From the NCBI GenBank assembly GCA_031082285.1, contig JAVHLK010000026.1:1-58532 (forward strand): a stretch of 58,532 bases of DNA, in the 5' to 3' direction. This document shows, in pieces, positions 1 to 10,608 of the stretch. The translations under genes and the position numbers were made by a program. This stretch comes from Desulfomonilaceae bacterium (GTDB taxonomy: Bacteria > Desulfobacterota > Desulfomonilia > Desulfomonilales > Desulfomonilaceae). The notes beneath the pieces were generated by a model. That model did no database searches, was not told the DNA's origin, and saw only the letters and a program-made list of their open reading frames with translations. The stretch's first letter is position 1; each line of letters begins with the position of its first letter.

Positions 1-542
1 GGCGAAGCCCGTGGCAATCTCGAGGGGTTAAGAATACGAAACCGTACTTAGGAAATCGATTACTTAGGCATGAACATCCGCGGCCTCCGATATGTTGATC
101 CCGGAAGAAGAAGCCGCGATTTAGTCACACATCGCCGTGGTGTGCGTGAAAACGCTGCCGGGTAAGCGGGGAGTGTTCCGTCTTATGGTTCCTGCTTCCG
201 GCCCCGGATGTCCAGGCAGTTCGATGAACCCATTTTCGCCCCGAGAGGGATGGATGCGGCTGTGAAAGGACTTTTCAGCAAGACCGTCCGCTGCCGTCAT
301 GTTGACCCTAATGCCGACAGGGTGGTATTACGATGAGCACCCTAAGCAGTAAGAGTTTGTTCAAGATGTGATGAAGTCCGCCATGAATGATTACGGACTC
401 ATGCTGAAGCATGGATTGAGCCCTGAGCAGCCTCCTCGGCTTTCCCGCGGGGATTCAAGATCTGCGGGGGATTCAAGCGACGCGGCAGTGGTCATCTCAT
501 CAAGGTTCCACCTCCAAATACATCCCTGGTCAGCACGATCCC
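1..542. other. Left-edge non-coding stretch
   Basis: No convincing gene is visible here. The open frames in this stretch have no recognisable domain, no good ribosome binding site and arginine/serine/proline-rich translations typical of unused frames. It lies downstream of the diguanylate cyclase gene, which reads leftwards and stops at 543. Confidence 0.5.
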
Positions 543-1448
543 CTAGTCCGAAGTCACCTGGTTTCTTCCGGCTTTCTTGCTCTGGTACATCAGCCGATCC
601 GCCCTGCGAATCAGAGTGTCCACGGTGTCCTCTTTTCTTCCGATGGTTGCCCCGAGAGAGATGGTGCAGATCAGTTGCCTGTCGTTGGTGTATATGAAAG
701 ACTGTTCTACAAGAGACCGCATTCTTTGACCGACCATCGTCAAATCTGACGTCTCGATCCGCTGAGCAATCGCAATGAATTCTTCTCCGCCCCATCGGCA
801 GATCACATCGCCGGGTCTCAAAGAGTTGAGTAGGGTGTGAGCCACCATCTTCAACGCGGCGTCTCCGGCGTCGTGTCCGTAGGTATCGTTGACTTCTTTG
901 AATCTGTCGATGTCTATGAAGAACACCCCGAAAGATAAATCGTGGAGCCTCAGTTCCGACAAGGCTCGCTCCAACTGCATCTCCCCATATCTGCGGTTGG
1001 CTATTCCCGTGGTGCCGTCGAGATAAGCCAGCCTCTCAAGGTCTTCCACCCGGCGTCTCATTTCTCTCATGTCTCGACAGTCCGTGAACACTTCTACAGC
1101 GCCCAAAATCTTCCCGCTTGCTTCCAATAGCGGCAGAATCTTGGTCATGACCGGGACACGATGGCCCTCTTTGTGGTGGAGGTAGACTTCTCCCTCGTGC
1201 TCCAGGCCCTTTTCGATGGTCTTGAGGGCGGGGCACAGATTCGTAGTGCAAAGTCTTCTTCCCTCAAGGTCTGTGTGGCACAGGACGTTGTCTCGGCACC
1301 TACTCCCGATTACCTCATCGCTTCTAAATCCGGAAATCAGCTCGGCTGCTTTGTTCCAGAAAACGACACGGCGTTCTCGGTCAATTACGTACACGCCTTC
1401 GAACAGGTTCTCCAGTATTCGCCTATAGTCCTCAGCTTGGATATTCAT
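543..1448 (-). CDS. Cys-rich PAS domain diguanylate cyclase (GGDEF)
   Basis: Predicted cytoplasmic enzyme making cyclic di-GMP from two GTP. With the ATG at 1448 it is about 301 residues: a PAS sensor domain (about residues 10-125), a short coiled linker, then a GGDEF domain. The active-site motif is intact as GGEEF (about 220-224). An RxxD inhibitory site (RPGD, about 211-214) lies exactly five residues upstream, so product feedback is expected. The PAS domain carries four closely spaced cysteines (about 51, 57, 67, 72), a pattern I recall from other bacterial sensor proteins and which may bind a metal or sense redox state; that is inference. The frame stays open upstream to a GTG at 1541, but the added residues do not look like protein and the ATG at 1448 follows a GGGG-containing weak ribosome site. 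It stands alone and its signal is unknown. Confidence 0.88.
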   Translation of the reverse strand: MNIQAEDYRRILENLFEGVYVIDRERRVVFWNKAAELISGFRSDEVIGSRCRDNVLCHTDLEGRRLCTTNLCPALKTIEKGLEHEGEVYLHHKEGHRVPVMTKILPLLEASGKILGAVEVFTDCRDMREMRRRVEDLERLAYLDGTTGIANRRYGEMQLERALSELRLHDLSFGVFFIDIDRFKEVNDTYGHDAGDAALKMVAHTLLNSLRPGDVICRWGGEEFIAIAQRIETSDLTMVGQRMRSLVEQSFIYTNDRQLICTISLGATIGRKEDTVDTLIRRADRLMYQSKKAGRNQVTSD

Positions 1449-1659
1449 TTGGTCAACCCCAAGAGCGGCTTCTCGGGTCCGCGCGAGAGCACGCTGTTTC
1501 GATTGTAGCACAATTCCGCCATGTAAACGAAAGAGCCCCACCCGGTAAGTACATAATCATTTGACATTACAAGTCTGCTCGCTTTTCCACACTCCTCATA
1601 AGCAAAATCTTCTTATCTTTCGATATGAAACTCGAACGCGACGACGTACGTGGAATTTC

Positions 1660-1688
1660 TTGAAATATGCAGGAACATACGATATAAT
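1660..1688 (+). promoter_or_regulatory. Sigma70-like promoter of the secreted papain-like gene
   Basis: TTGAAA at 1660-1665, a 17-base spacer, then a perfect TATAAT at 1683-1688. It sits 36 bases before the start codon at 1724. Confidence 0.75.
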
Positions 1689-1723
1689 AATATCACTTCA
1701 CTGTATATTTTTGAGGTACACGT

Positions 1724-2464
1724 ATGAAAGGTTTGGTGCCTGGTAGGGTAGCCGGGTTTGTCGCCCTCGTCGCTTTGTCCGCCGCCGTGATCCTCATGGG
1801 ACCGATTTCCGGCCACGCGTCTTTCGACGTATCGAGAGACGCCTTCTCCATATCGAACTCTCCGGGATGGTGTTTCGCGATGACCGCGTTTGCTCGGTGG
1901 TACTATCTGACTCGTCAGGATGCTCCCCCGCTTCGCAAGGTCCTTGACAAGCGGAGCCAGCAACGCATCGCTTCGGAACTGCAGGGTTACTATAGTAAGA
2001 ACCTGATCAAGATCCAGGCGGACTACTGCAACCAGTACGTACGGAATCAGAATGAGTATTTCCGTCGGTTTGTCACCGGACTCGTGTGCGGAGAACCCCG
2101 CATCGTTCTCCTGATGAACAAGGGTCCGAGGGGAGCGGTGCTGCACGCAGTGTTGGCGTATGCATGGATACCGGAGGAGAACTCGATCAAGGTTTACGAT
2201 CCGAACTACAACAATTCCGAGCGCGTCATCGACTTGGAGAAGAAAGAGTACACGTCGCTGGACATCACGTACAACGCGATATGCTTTCCGGAAGTGTTCC
2301 ACGATCATGCCGCATTAGTGAGCAAAATGAAGCAATTACACGCGACCTTTGCCGCCGGGAGCGCCCGGACCGCGTCGGCAACGCCCGTGTCCGCGGACAC
2401 GCCCCGCATCACAAGGGTTCGGTCAGATTCGAGCATTGGCAAGGAATCAATCGGTATCAGATAA
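1724..2464 (+). CDS. Secreted papain-like (C39-like) cysteine peptidase or transglutaminase-fold protein
   Basis: 246 residues starting with a positively charged n-region and a hydrophobic stretch (about 9-31), consistent with Sec export. The mature part has an SPGWCFAM segment placing Cys50 at the start of a helix, then an LHAVLAY segment with His141 and a VYDPN segment with Asp159/Asn161. Cys, His and Asp/Asn in this order and spacing are those of papain-like folds. The assignment to a family is inference, since no longer match is recognisable. The last 40 residues are Ser/Thr/Ala-rich and probably disordered. The start is supported by GAGG seven bases upstream and by the promoter at 1660-1688. 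It is monocistronic; the next gene converges on it. The protein could be a peptidase, an amidase or a non-catalytic relative. Confidence 0.6.
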   Translation: MKGLVPGRVAGFVALVALSAAVILMGPISGHASFDVSRDAFSISNSPGWCFAMTAFARWYYLTRQDAPPLRKVLDKRSQQRIASELQGYYSKNLIKIQADYCNQYVRNQNEYFRRFVTGLVCGEPRIVLLMNKGPRGAVLHAVLAYAWIPEENSIKVYDPNYNNSERVIDLEKKEYTSLDITYNAICFPEVFHDHAALVSKMKQLHATFAAGSARTASATPVSADTPRITRVRSDSSIGKESIGIR

Positions 2465-2524
2465 TCATACGGCATGGGCTACGCAGGCCGGGCTTGAAGG
2501 AAGGACGGGGGGACTTCCCGAGCG

Positions 2525-3349
2525 TCAGAATCCGAACAACACCCCCAGGGTCGCGCCGGTGAGACTGTAGGTCCATTCATTGTTGAGTACTTGATTGTCC
2601 TCGACGTACCGAACCAAACGGCTGTAGAACCCCGCGGAAAAGGCGACATTCGGATACGTCTCCCATGTGACTCCCACCTTGAACATAGTGAGAAAACCCC
2701 GCGTGATGAGGTGAATTCCTTCCGCCTCCATACTGAGATCAATTCCGTGCGGCATCAGGAAGCGGCTCTCCAGTCCCAGCACGGGATAGACCCCGTCAAG
2801 TCTTCTGGTGTTGGATATGACCCCCGCTTCCTCGGAGTCGCCGTTTATTGTTGTTGCGCAATTGACGTAGTGGATGCCGATGCGGGGTGCCAGCCTGAAT
2901 GAGGACACCTTGAGCACTTGATAACCGTAAGAACAACTGAGCCAATTGAAATCAATACGTGTTTCCAGAAGACTCCCGGCGGGGTACGACTTATTCTGAA
3001 ATCGAAAGGATTGTGCGATCCGTTTTACGCCCGTGGGCATTGCCATCAGGTAATCGAAACTGAGCACGTGGTTGTCGAGAATAAGCCCGTGGAAGATAAT
3101 GGAGGAGGACTCTCCGGATTCAACGCCCAGTCCTGACGACACATCTACTCTCGTCCCGGACCCGGGCCGGCCGCCTGCCGGGATGAGCGTCTCTCCGGAC
3201 ACGAGCATGGAACCCCTTTCCATACCCGTGAAGAACCTCGCCTCGGGTATCAATTGAAAGGGCTCCTGGGCCGACGCCGCCTGCATCGCAAGGATCAGGA
3301 TACTTGTGACGAGGATTCCGCCAAGACGTCCGGGTCTGATGATCTTCAT
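2525..3349 (-). CDS. Predicted outer-membrane beta-barrel protein
   Basis: 274 residues from the ATG at 3349, which has AGGAG nine bases upstream; the frame extends to 3421 but that start has no comparable site. A signal peptide ends at an AQA-type junction (about residues 10-27). The rest alternates polar and hydrophobic residues in many short predicted strands, rich in Gly, Tyr and Phe, and ends in Phe, as outer-membrane barrels recognised by BamA often do. No named family is recognisable. The length would fit an 8- to 12-stranded barrel. It stands alone, convergent with the papain-like gene. Role unknown; a small porin-like or structural outer-membrane protein is a reasonable guess. Confidence 0.6.
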   Translation of the reverse strand: MKIIRPGRLGGILVTSILILAMQAASAQEPFQLIPEARFFTGMERGSMLVSGETLIPAGGRPGSGTRVDVSSGLGVESGESSSIIFHGLILDNHVLSFDYLMAMPTGVKRIAQSFRFQNKSYPAGSLLETRIDFNWLSCSYGYQVLKVSSFRLAPRIGIHYVNCATTINGDSEEAGVISNTRRLDGVYPVLGLESRFLMPHGIDLSMEAEGIHLITRGFLTMFKVGVTWETYPNVAFSAGFYSRLVRYVEDNQVLNNEWTYSLTGATLGVLFGF

Positions 3350-3635
3350 GGGCGCTTCTCCTCGACCCTTGGGAACGATACGCTCGATCCGATTTATATA
3401 CTGTTGGGGGAGGTTGATCAACCAAGAAATCTCGTACCGATTCTGCGAGATGATATTGACCCGCTCCGGAGGCGTTCATTCCCAATGTATGATTCGAGGG
3501 ACCGATGGGTAGGGCTTGGCGAGGGAAAGCCGGCCCCGGCGTCAGGGACGGCTTTCCATTGGAATGTATGTGATATCGTGTACGGGAAACATGGTGATGA
3601 CTAAGCGAGGCGTTCCTGTCCTATCCGATCGATTC

Positions 3636-3827
3636 TCATGCCGCGACCACGTCGTCTTCTTCAATGGGCCAGCGTCCTTCGTTGAGCCAACGGACTAGGG
3701 AAGCGTCTATGGCGTCTTCGAAAACGTCGCAACGTGCAGCTATTTCCTTAAAGGAAAGACCCTGCTTAAGCATATTGTGAATGTTTTCGGGAGTCATTCG
3801 GACTCGAGTGCCTTCCATCTTTAGCAT
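3636..3827 (-). CDS. Small helix-turn-helix-like protein, unknown function
   Basis: 63 residues. The start codon at 3827 has an excellent ribosome binding site (AAGGAG seven bases upstream), which makes translation likely. The middle, SFKEIAARCDVFEDAIDASLVRWL, written here only as residues 25-48, reads like a helix-turn-helix of the kind in small MerR/Cro-like or DUF433-type proteins. The C-terminus is acidic. It lies just beyond the terminator of the lon operon, so it needs its own promoter; AT-rich sequence at 3850-3875 could hold one but no clean hexamer pair is visible. No partner gene is adjacent. It could be an orphan antitoxin-type regulator. Confidence 0.55.
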   Translation of the reverse strand: MLKMEGTRVRMTPENIHNMLKQGLSFKEIAARCDVFEDAIDASLVRWLNEGRWPIEEDDVVAA

Positions 3828-3900
3828 AAGTCGCTCCTTCTCGGCCTATTATCTTCTCTTATAAGATATCTCACTTGGCCGAAGGTTCCCCCCTCTTCGC

Positions 3901-3954
3901 AAAAAAAAACTCGTCCTTTCAACGGCGGCTAACTATTAGTCTCTCTGACGAGTT
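3901..3954 (-). terminator. Rho-independent terminator of the tig-clpP-clpX-lon operon
   Basis: Read on the minus strand, AACTCGTC (3947-3954) pairs with GACGAGTT (3908-3915) across a 31-base loop and is followed by a run of nine T (3901-3909). It lies about 90 bases after the lon stop codon. Confidence 0.75.
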
Positions 3955-3969
3955 CCACTGTCTTTTCTT

Positions 3970-4005
3970 GGGTCGGGTCATTTCTCTTCCAACGAGACCC
4001 GACCC
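3970..4005. repeat. GC-rich hairpin downstream of lon
   Basis: GGGTCGGGTC (3970-3979) and GACCCGACCC (3996-4005) form a perfect 10-bp stem with a 16-base loop. There is no T-run after it on either strand. It may stabilise the mRNA 3' end upstream of the true terminator at 3901-3954. Confidence 0.6.
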
Positions 4006-4045
4006 GTTGGTTCCATTCGACGTCGGCCGGAATCGCTTCCGGATT

Positions 4046-6454
4046 TCATTGCTTGAGATGAAACGAAGCTTCGACGTCCAACGAGTCTCCCGGGAATACC
4101 GTCTGTTCAATGTCCGGGAAAATTATTCCAAGTACCTCATCCATGTGATCCACCGAGACTATCTCAAGGCCCTTTCGGATTCGTCTCGGCACTTCCTTCA
4201 GTTCCTTCTCATTTTCGCGGGGAATGATAACCCGTGACATCAGGCCGCGCTTGGCTGCCAAGAGCTTTTCTTTGAGTCCTCCGATGGGCAACACCCGACC
4301 GCGTAGGGTAATCTCCCCCGTCATTGCGAGGTCATTAGGAAAAGGCTTCTTGGTGAGTGCCGAAACAAGGGCACACGTAATGGTTATGCCCGCGGAAGGA
4401 CCGTCTTTTGGGGTTGCCCCTTCAGGAACATGGATATGGATGTCGATCTTGTTGTAAAAGTCTCCTTTGAGGTTGAGGCCCCACGCTCGCGACCGGACAT
4501 AACTCAATGCCGCCTGAGCCGATTCCTGCATTACCTCTCCCAGTTTTCCCGTGACGGTAAGCTTTCCGGAACCGGGCATCAGCGCCACTTCCACGACGAG
4601 TAGTTCACCGCCGAATTCGGTCCAAGCCAAACCGGTGGCCACGCCGATCTTGTGTTCTTCTTCGCGGGTGCCGTAGCGAAATTTGGGAACGCCCAGATAT
4701 TTTCCCATGTCGCCGGGCTCCAAGGTAATCCCGCCCGGTATATCGCCGCTCACTACCCTGCGTACTATCTTGCGACACACTTTGGATATCTGCCGTTCGA
4801 GGTTGCGAACACCGGCCTCACGGGTGTAGCGTCGAATCATTCGAATAACCGAGCCGTTGGAGAAGCTGATCGCCTCTCCGGAAAGACCGTTGGCCTCCAG
4901 CTGCTTGGGAACAAGAAATTGCTGGGCAATTCTGAGTTTCTCCAGCTCCGTGTAGCCGGCAAGCCGAATGATCTCCATGCGGTCCTGAAGAGGTGCCGGG
5001 ATGCCGTGCAGCGTATTGGCGGTAGTGATGAACATGACCTGTGACAGGTCGTAATCCACATCCAGATAGTGATCGTTGAACGCATGATTCTGCTCGGGAT
5101 CCAAAGCCTCCAGGAGCGCAGCGGAAGGATCGCCGCGAAAATCCATGCTCATCTTGTCCACTTCGTCCAGAAGCATTACCGGGTTGATCGTCGCCACCTT
5201 CTTCATGCTCTGGATGATCTTTCCCGGCAGCGCGCCGATGTACGTGCGACGATGTCCCCTAATCTCCGCCTCGTCCCGTACCCCGCCCAAGGAAATGCGA
5301 ACAAATTCCCTGCCCGTCGCGCGCGCCACGGACTTGGCAAGAGAAGTCTTGCCCACGCCGGGCGGACCGACGAGGCACAGAATCGGCCCCTTGGTCTTTT
5401 CAACGATCTTCTGGACCGCAAGATATTCGATAATCCTTTCCTTCACCTCTTTCAGCCCATAGTGGTCCTCATCGAGGACTCGCTGTGCATCGTCAATGGT
5501 GAGATCGGATTGCGAGGCTTCCGTCCAGGGCAGCACCAGGAACCAGTCCACGTAGTTGCGCACTACGGTGGCCTCCGCGGACATGGGGGACATGAGTTTA
5601 AGTTTTCGTATTTCCTTGCGGACCCTTGCCTCAGGCTCCGGGGGTAACTTCTTATTGGCGAGCTGCTCTTCCAGATCGGCAATCTCGTTCTTGAAGTCGT
5701 CCTTGTCCCCCATTTCTTTCTGGATGGCACGCATCTGCTCGTTGAGATAATACTCTTTCTGGCTCTTCTCCATCTGCTTCTTGACGCGTTCCCGAATCTT
5801 CTTCTCTATCTCCGCAATCTCCACCTCGCTCTGCATGAGTTCGAGCAGTTTCTCGATGCGTTGCTTGACGGACGAACGCTCAAGCAGGTCCTGCTTATCC
5901 TCCATCTTGAGGTTCAGCTGTCCCGCGATCGTATCCGAGAGTCTGGCCGCGTCCGTCATGGAGCGGACGGATGCAATGAATTCTTGCGCGATCTTCTTGT
6001 TGTGGGTCAGGTAATTTTCGAAAACCATCTTCAGGCTGCGTACCAAAGCCTGTAATTCTATTTCTCGTTCAGATATCTCGTCCTCTCGGACCAGGACCTC
6101 CACCTTGAAGAATCGGTCATTCTCCAGGAAATTGCGAATAAAACCTCGCTTACGGCCCTCGACAAACACCTTGATGGTGTTGTCGGGCAGTTTCAGCATC
6201 TGAATGATTTGGCCCAACGTGCCGACTTCAAGAATATCCTCTTCCGTGGGATTGGTCTGTTGAGCCGTCCTCTGCGATGCCAGGAATATCATCTTGTCCG
6301 ACTTCATCGCAGACTCAAGAGCCCTAATCGAACGTTCTCTTCCAACAAACAGAGGCACTACCATGTGAGGAAACACCACTATGTCTCTGAGAGGCAGAAG
6401 CGGCAGCACCACGGTTTCTGAGGAAGGATTATCTTCCTTCTTTGCAAAAAACAT
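4046..6454 (-). CDS. lon: ATP-dependent Lon protease (LonA)
   Basis: 802-residue LonA-type protease, usual length, which degrades misfolded and regulatory proteins in the cytoplasm. Order: N-terminal substrate-binding domain (about 15-210), coiled-coil region (about 210-270), AAA+ module with Walker A GPPGVGKT (363-370) and a Walker B around LLDEVDK, then the C-terminal peptidase domain. The catalytic Ser687 sits in PKDGPSAG and Lys730 in GGLKEK; their 43-residue spacing equals that of the Escherichia coli Ser/Lys dyad. It is the last gene of the tig-clpP-clpX-lon series and is followed by an intrinsic terminator. The 200-base gap before it could hold a separate promoter; none stands out. All key residues are present. 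Confidence 0.98.
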   Translation of the reverse strand: MFFAKKEDNPSSETVVLPLLPLRDIVVFPHMVVPLFVGRERSIRALESAMKSDKMIFLASQRTAQQTNPTEEDILEVGTLGQIIQMLKLPDNTIKVFVEGRKRGFIRNFLENDRFFKVEVLVREDEISEREIELQALVRSLKMVFENYLTHNKKIAQEFIASVRSMTDAARLSDTIAGQLNLKMEDKQDLLERSSVKQRIEKLLELMQSEVEIAEIEKKIRERVKKQMEKSQKEYYLNEQMRAIQKEMGDKDDFKNEIADLEEQLANKKLPPEPEARVRKEIRKLKLMSPMSAEATVVRNYVDWFLVLPWTEASQSDLTIDDAQRVLDEDHYGLKEVKERIIEYLAVQKIVEKTKGPILCLVGPPGVGKTSLAKSVARATGREFVRISLGGVRDEAEIRGHRRTYIGALPGKIIQSMKKVATINPVMLLDEVDKMSMDFRGDPSAALLEALDPEQNHAFNDHYLDVDYDLSQVMFITTANTLHGIPAPLQDRMEIIRLAGYTELEKLRIAQQFLVPKQLEANGLSGEAISFSNGSVIRMIRRYTREAGVRNLERQISKVCRKIVRRVVSGDIPGGITLEPGDMGKYLGVPKFRYGTREEEHKIGVATGLAWTEFGGELLVVEVALMPGSGKLTVTGKLGEVMQESAQAALSYVRSRAWGLNLKGDFYNKIDIHIHVPEGATPKDGPSAGITITCALVSALTKKPFPNDLAMTGEITLRGRVLPIGGLKEKLLAAKRGLMSRVIIPRENEKELKEVPRRIRKGLEIVSVDHMDEVLGIIFPDIEQTVFPGDSLDVEASFHLKQ

Positions 6455-6658
6455 CGCCGGACTTCCCCGTCACTCCGATTTCGACCCGAAATCCGCCGGA
6501 CACTGATGCAAAGCAGGCCCGGTTCTCGGTTCGAAAGTTTTCCATCCATGCTCACGCAAAGTTAATTTCCGCCGGACGACCCGACCCGATCGCCGATGGG
6601 ATCGTCAGGGTCATGCCGGTTCATTCACGCCTGGATAACGGTGAACGTGTACGACTCC

Positions 6659-7918
6659 TTACGACAGTGAAGCCGACTCAGCCTCTTTCTCGAACACCAG
6701 GATGCAATCCTGGCCTTCCAGAATGACTTCTTCGTTCACGATAACCTCTTGAAGACTCTTGAACTCGGGCAGCTCGTACATAATCTCGAGCATTGCCGCT
6801 TCCAATATGGACCTTAGGCCTCGTGCTCCCGTTTTTCGTTTCAGGGCCTGGCCGGCCACCGCACGGAGCGATTCATCCGTGAATCGCAGTTTGACGTGCT
6901 CGAAACCGAAGAGCTTCTTGTACTGTTTCACCAGAGCGTTCTTGGGTTCCAGGAGGATTCTCACCAAGGCATCCTCGTCCAGTTCGTGCAAGTTTGCCGT
7001 AACGGGCAGACGCCCGACGAATTCGGGGATCAGGCCATAGTGAATAAGATCCTCCGGTTGGACGAACTCCATGACGTTGGCTTCGTCGTCACCTCTGGAT
7101 CCGCCGATCTCCGCGTTGAAGCCCATGGATTTCATATTCAGACGCTGCTGAACGACCTTGTCCAGTCCAACGAAAGCTCCGCCGCAGAGGAACAGGATGT
7201 TGGTCGTATCGACCTGGAGAAATTCCTGTTGCGGGTGTTTTCGGCCGCCCTTGGGAGGCACATTGGCCATGGTCCCTTCCACGATCTTCAACAGAGCCTG
7301 CTGCACTCCTTCTCCGGAAACATCCCTCGTGATACTGGGATTCTCGGTCTTTCGCGAAATCTTGTCGATCTCATCAATGTACACGATGCCGCGACAGGCT
7401 CGAGAGATGTCGTAGTCGGCATTCTGAAGCAGAGTCAGGATGATGTTCTCAACGTCCTCTCCAACGTAACCCGCCTCGGTCAGGGTCGTGGCATCGGCAA
7501 TCGCGAAGGGTACGTTGAGGATTCTCGCCAGCGTTTGAGCCAGCAGAGTCTTCCCGGAACCAGTCGGTCCAATCAACAGGATGTTGCTCTTCTGAAGTTC
7601 CACCCCGTCCAGATCCGGTTTGGACTCGATTCGCTTGTAATGATTATGTACGGCCACGGAAAGAATCTTCTTCGCCTTTTCCTGGCCGATCACATACTCG
7701 TCGAGAGCTTTCTTAATTTCCGACGGCTTGGGTACTTTCGATCTCGCCCTCCCCATCTCTTCTTTTTCGTATTCTTCCGCTATTATTTCGTTGCACAGCT
7801 CAATGCACTCGTCGCAGATGTACACCGTCGGTCCCGCAATTAACTTACGTACCTCGTCCTGACTCTTGCCGCAAAAGGAACAATAAAGAGATGAAAAATT
7901 CCCTTTTCTGCCCGCCAT
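6659..7918 (-). CDS. clpX: ClpX, ATP-binding unfoldase of the ClpXP protease
   Basis: 419 residues, normal length. ClpX recognises and unfolds substrates and feeds them into ClpP. The N-terminal zinc-binding domain has C13/C16 and C35/C38. The AAA+ domain has Walker A GPTGSGKT (about 117-124), Walker B with a DEIDK segment, and an IGF-type loop region (KLFGFEHVK) expected to dock on ClpP. It lies 88 bases after clpP in the same orientation, as in most bacteria. The start at 7918 has GAGGAATTC just upstream. Confidence 0.98.
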   Translation of the reverse strand: MAGRKGNFSSLYCSFCGKSQDEVRKLIAGPTVYICDECIELCNEIIAEEYEKEEMGRARSKVPKPSEIKKALDEYVIGQEKAKKILSVAVHNHYKRIESKPDLDGVELQKSNILLIGPTGSGKTLLAQTLARILNVPFAIADATTLTEAGYVGEDVENIILTLLQNADYDISRACRGIVYIDEIDKISRKTENPSITRDVSGEGVQQALLKIVEGTMANVPPKGGRKHPQQEFLQVDTTNILFLCGGAFVGLDKVVQQRLNMKSMGFNAEIGGSRGDDEANVMEFVQPEDLIHYGLIPEFVGRLPVTANLHELDEDALVRILLEPKNALVKQYKKLFGFEHVKLRFTDESLRAVAGQALKRKTGARGLRSILEAAMLEIMYELPEFKSLQEVIVNEEVILEGQDCILVFEKEAESASLS

Positions 7919-8006
7919 GAATTCCTCCTTGAGCCTCGGTCTTCGCAGGCAGACCGCTGATATCCCAGGCTGGTCTCACCGGGACACGTCCCGGAGAGGG
8001 TTCCTA

Positions 8007-8606
8007 TTACTTCGCCTCCTGAGTGATCTCCCGTCGAGTGATCACCTTGTCCACGATGCCGTAGGAGGTCGCCTCGCTTCCATTCATGAAGTAGTCTCGT
8101 TCAGTGTCCGTCTCGATCCTTTCCTGCGGCTGTCCCGTGTGTTTCACGAGTATCCGGTTCAATTCCGACCGCATTCTCAGGATCTCTCTCGCGTGAATCT
8201 CTATGTCCGTGGCTTGCCCCTGAAAGCCGCCCATTGGCTGATGAATCAGGATGCGTGCATGAGGGAGGGCGAAGCGCTTCCCTTTCGTTCCGGCCGCCAG
8301 CAAGAGTGCTCCCATGCTTGCAGCCTGTCCGATACAAATCGTTTGTACGTCCGGTTTGATGTACTGCATCGTGTCATAAATCGCCAATCCCGAGGTCACT
8401 ACGCCTCCCGGCGAATTGATATAGAAGTTGATGTCCTTCTCCGGTTCCTCGCTCTCGAGGAAAAGGAGCTGAGCGATCACCAGGTTCGCCACGGTGTCGT
8501 CTATTCCGGTTCCCAGAAAAATGATCCGTTCCTTGAGGAGCCTGGAATAGATATCATACGACCTTTCACCACGACTCGTTTGTTCTACAACTATCGGTAC
8601 CAGCAT
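8007..8606 (-). CDS. clpP: ClpP, proteolytic subunit of Clp protease
   Basis: 199-residue serine peptidase that forms the double heptameric chamber used by ClpX (and ClpA/ClpC if present elsewhere). The catalytic triad is Ser97 (GQAASMGA), His122 (LIHQPMGG) and Asp171, the same numbers usually quoted for the E. coli mature enzyme. The N-terminal axial-loop residues and the glycine-rich SPGG segment are present. It starts five bases after the tig stop codon, so it is probably translationally coupled to tig. Confidence 0.98.
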   Translation of the reverse strand: MLVPIVVEQTSRGERSYDIYSRLLKERIIFLGTGIDDTVANLVIAQLLFLESEEPEKDINFYINSPGGVVTSGLAIYDTMQYIKPDVQTICIGQAASMGALLLAAGTKGKRFALPHARILIHQPMGGFQGQATDIEIHAREILRMRSELNRILVKHTGQPQERIETDTERDYFMNGSEATSYGIVDKVITRREITQEAK

Positions 8607-8611
8607 AAAAT

Positions 8612-9946
8612 TTACTCACTCCCTGATTGTTCTTCCGTTGAGTCGTCCTTCGCAGGCGCTTCCCGGTCCGTTATCTCCGCGTGCGCCTCTATGAGTTCAT
8701 AGATCTTGTCCTCGATCAGCGAGGCACGAAACTCTTCTAACATATTGTTCTCCGCCCAACGATCTTTCAAGAGGTCGGGCGACAAACCGAAGGCATTTGC
8801 CCTCTTTTTTATCCCTTCGTCAAGCTCGTCGTCGGAAACTTCTATGTGTTCCTGCTCGCCGACGGCTTTGAGCAACAGGCCCGCCTGTACGGTCCTCAGA
8901 GACTGCGGACGCATCTGATCGCGCTGCTCCTGACTCGGCGGAGGAAGCCTCTTGATATCGATGCCCTGGGCCGCCAAGCTCCTCATGGATTGGTCGATGC
9001 GCGCGTCTATCTGATGGTCGACCATGGATTCGGGAACTTCGATTTCGTTGAGTTCAATGAGCCCATCGACGATCTGATTTCTCAATTCCTTCATCGTCTC
9101 ATTCTCAAGCATCTCCCGTATGTCCCGCCTGATGTCCTCCTTGACCTGTTCGATCGTCTCGTACTCACCCAGATCTTTGGCGAAATCATCATCAAGCTCC
9201 GGCAGTACACGGACCTTGGCTTGCTTGATGACCACTTCGATCTCGGCAGTCTTACCGGCCATATCTTTCCGGGGAAAGGTGTCCGGGAGATCCAAGGCGA
9301 TCAAGTTCGTCTCATCCGGTTTGATGCCCTCCAGCTTGGAGTCAAACCCGGGAAGATAGAAGTCTCGTCCCAGCTCCAGATGGTAGTCGGTTACGGTCAG
9401 TGAAGATATGGGCTGACCGTCCACCGATGCCTTGATGTCCGCTACAAGATGATCCCCCGGTTGAACGCCTCTGTCCTCCGGGATCGGATCAAGGCTTGCA
9501 ACGGTTTCACGTAAGCGTTCGAGACGTTCGTCAACCTGCCGTTCGTCTAATGTGCGAACGGTTCTGTTGAGTTTCAACCCCTTGTAACCCTTTACCTCGA
9601 TCGGCGGGGTCACCTCGATCTCGGCCGTATACTTGAAAGGCTTACCACTTTCAAAGGTTTCCGGTTCTATTCGGATCACCGAGACAGGCATAATCTTTTT
9701 TTCATCCAGTGCCGGCTCAAAGGTTTCGTCGATGGCTTTACGGACGACGTCCGCTTCCACCTTGGACTTGAAGTAACTGCGCAGGATATTCAAGGGTACC
9801 TTGCCCTTACGAAATCCCTTGATCTGAACGTTTCGCTTGAGATCCCGATACTCCGCGTCCAACAGACTCGTCATCGTTTCCTCGGGCACCTCGAACGTGA
9901 TCTTCTTTTTGACGACACTGAGATCTTCAACCTGAATGTTTGTCAT
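8612..9946 (-). CDS. tig: Trigger factor, ribosome-associated chaperone and prolyl isomerase
   Basis: 444 residues, typical length. It binds nascent chains at the ribosome exit. The N-terminal ribosome-binding domain contains the signature GFRKGKVP (about residues 44-51), followed by a PPIase (FKBP-like) domain (about 150-240) with a diverged active site, and a helical C-terminal chaperone domain ending in a charged, low-complexity tail. It is the first gene of the tig-clpP-clpX-lon operon. About 220 bases separate its start from a possible promoter -10 box at 10168-10173. Confidence 0.97.
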   Translation of the reverse strand: MTNIQVEDLSVVKKKITFEVPEETMTSLLDAEYRDLKRNVQIKGFRKGKVPLNILRSYFKSKVEADVVRKAIDETFEPALDEKKIMPVSVIRIEPETFESGKPFKYTAEIEVTPPIEVKGYKGLKLNRTVRTLDERQVDERLERLRETVASLDPIPEDRGVQPGDHLVADIKASVDGQPISSLTVTDYHLELGRDFYLPGFDSKLEGIKPDETNLIALDLPDTFPRKDMAGKTAEIEVVIKQAKVRVLPELDDDFAKDLGEYETIEQVKEDIRRDIREMLENETMKELRNQIVDGLIELNEIEVPESMVDHQIDARIDQSMRSLAAQGIDIKRLPPPSQEQRDQMRPQSLRTVQAGLLLKAVGEQEHIEVSDDELDEGIKKRANAFGLSPDLLKDRWAENNMLEEFRASLIEDKIYELIEAHAEITDREAPAKDDSTEEQSGSE

Positions 9947-10608
9947 AACTCCTCTTCCACAAGTTCAAATATCAAACACTACATCTCATACGGAAAGCGC
10001 CATGCGTCCCGGTCAATGAGCCCCCTACGGCAGACGGTTGCGGAAGTCCGCCACGTATTCACGGCATTTCTCATGACGCATCCCTTCCTTACGCTCTCGC
10101 TCCCTCAACGCTCGCTCGGCGACGTGGCAGGGACTCCACTGTCCGGATTTTCTCCGTAGTTTTTCATATTATACGTCAAACGCCCGCGAAAGGGAAGGAA
10201 ATGAAAGTCGATGCCCTGATACCATCTCATTTTTCTTGAAGCTTGGGCGCCATTCTGTTAGGGGTTTTTGGAGCGGGTTTTCCGGAGCCATACGCACGAT
10301 GAATGTACCAGAGGCAGGCGAACTTTTCGCGGAGTCGCCGTCCCAAGATGGTACCCGGCGTGCTTCGTCGGATCTTCATGGCACCGGGGGCCGGCCGTTT
10401 CCGAGCACCGTGTATGGGGATCGGATCGTCCCACATTGAAACCCGGATCCCCGGATTCCCGTCGTACACTTATCTCCGCGAGGTAAGCAAGACGCCGCTC
10501 CTTCATGCATCATGCCAATGGAGCATCCGGGATGGATCGAGTGCAGAGTAAACCTTTCTGCGCGGTCCCCGATCCCATGTCGAGAAGGTTGACGTCAGGA
10601 GAGGGCAT
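9947..10608. other. Intergenic region between divergent tig and glycosyltransferase genes
   Basis: About 660 bases without a convincing gene on either strand; the open frames are short and Arg/Pro-rich. It must contain promoters for both directions. On the minus strand a perfect TATAAT (10168-10173) is visible but its best -35 (TTCCCT at 10191-10196, 17-base spacer) is poor. No tRNA or other RNA structure was recognised. Confidence 0.5.
10168..10196 (-). promoter_or_regulatory. Possible promoter of the tig operon
   Basis: Perfect -10 TATAAT at 10168-10173 on the minus strand with a weak -35 (TTCCCT) 17 bases away. It would give a 5' leader of about 215 bases before tig. The weak -35 keeps confidence low. 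Confidence 0.35.

Noticed and set aside
368-697. Plus-strand open frame of 109 codons near the left edge
   Set aside because: Overlaps the diguanylate cyclase gene antisense, has no domain and a shadow-like composition.
6896-7843. 315-codon plus-strand frame opposite clpX
   Set aside because: Antisense shadow of a highly conserved gene.
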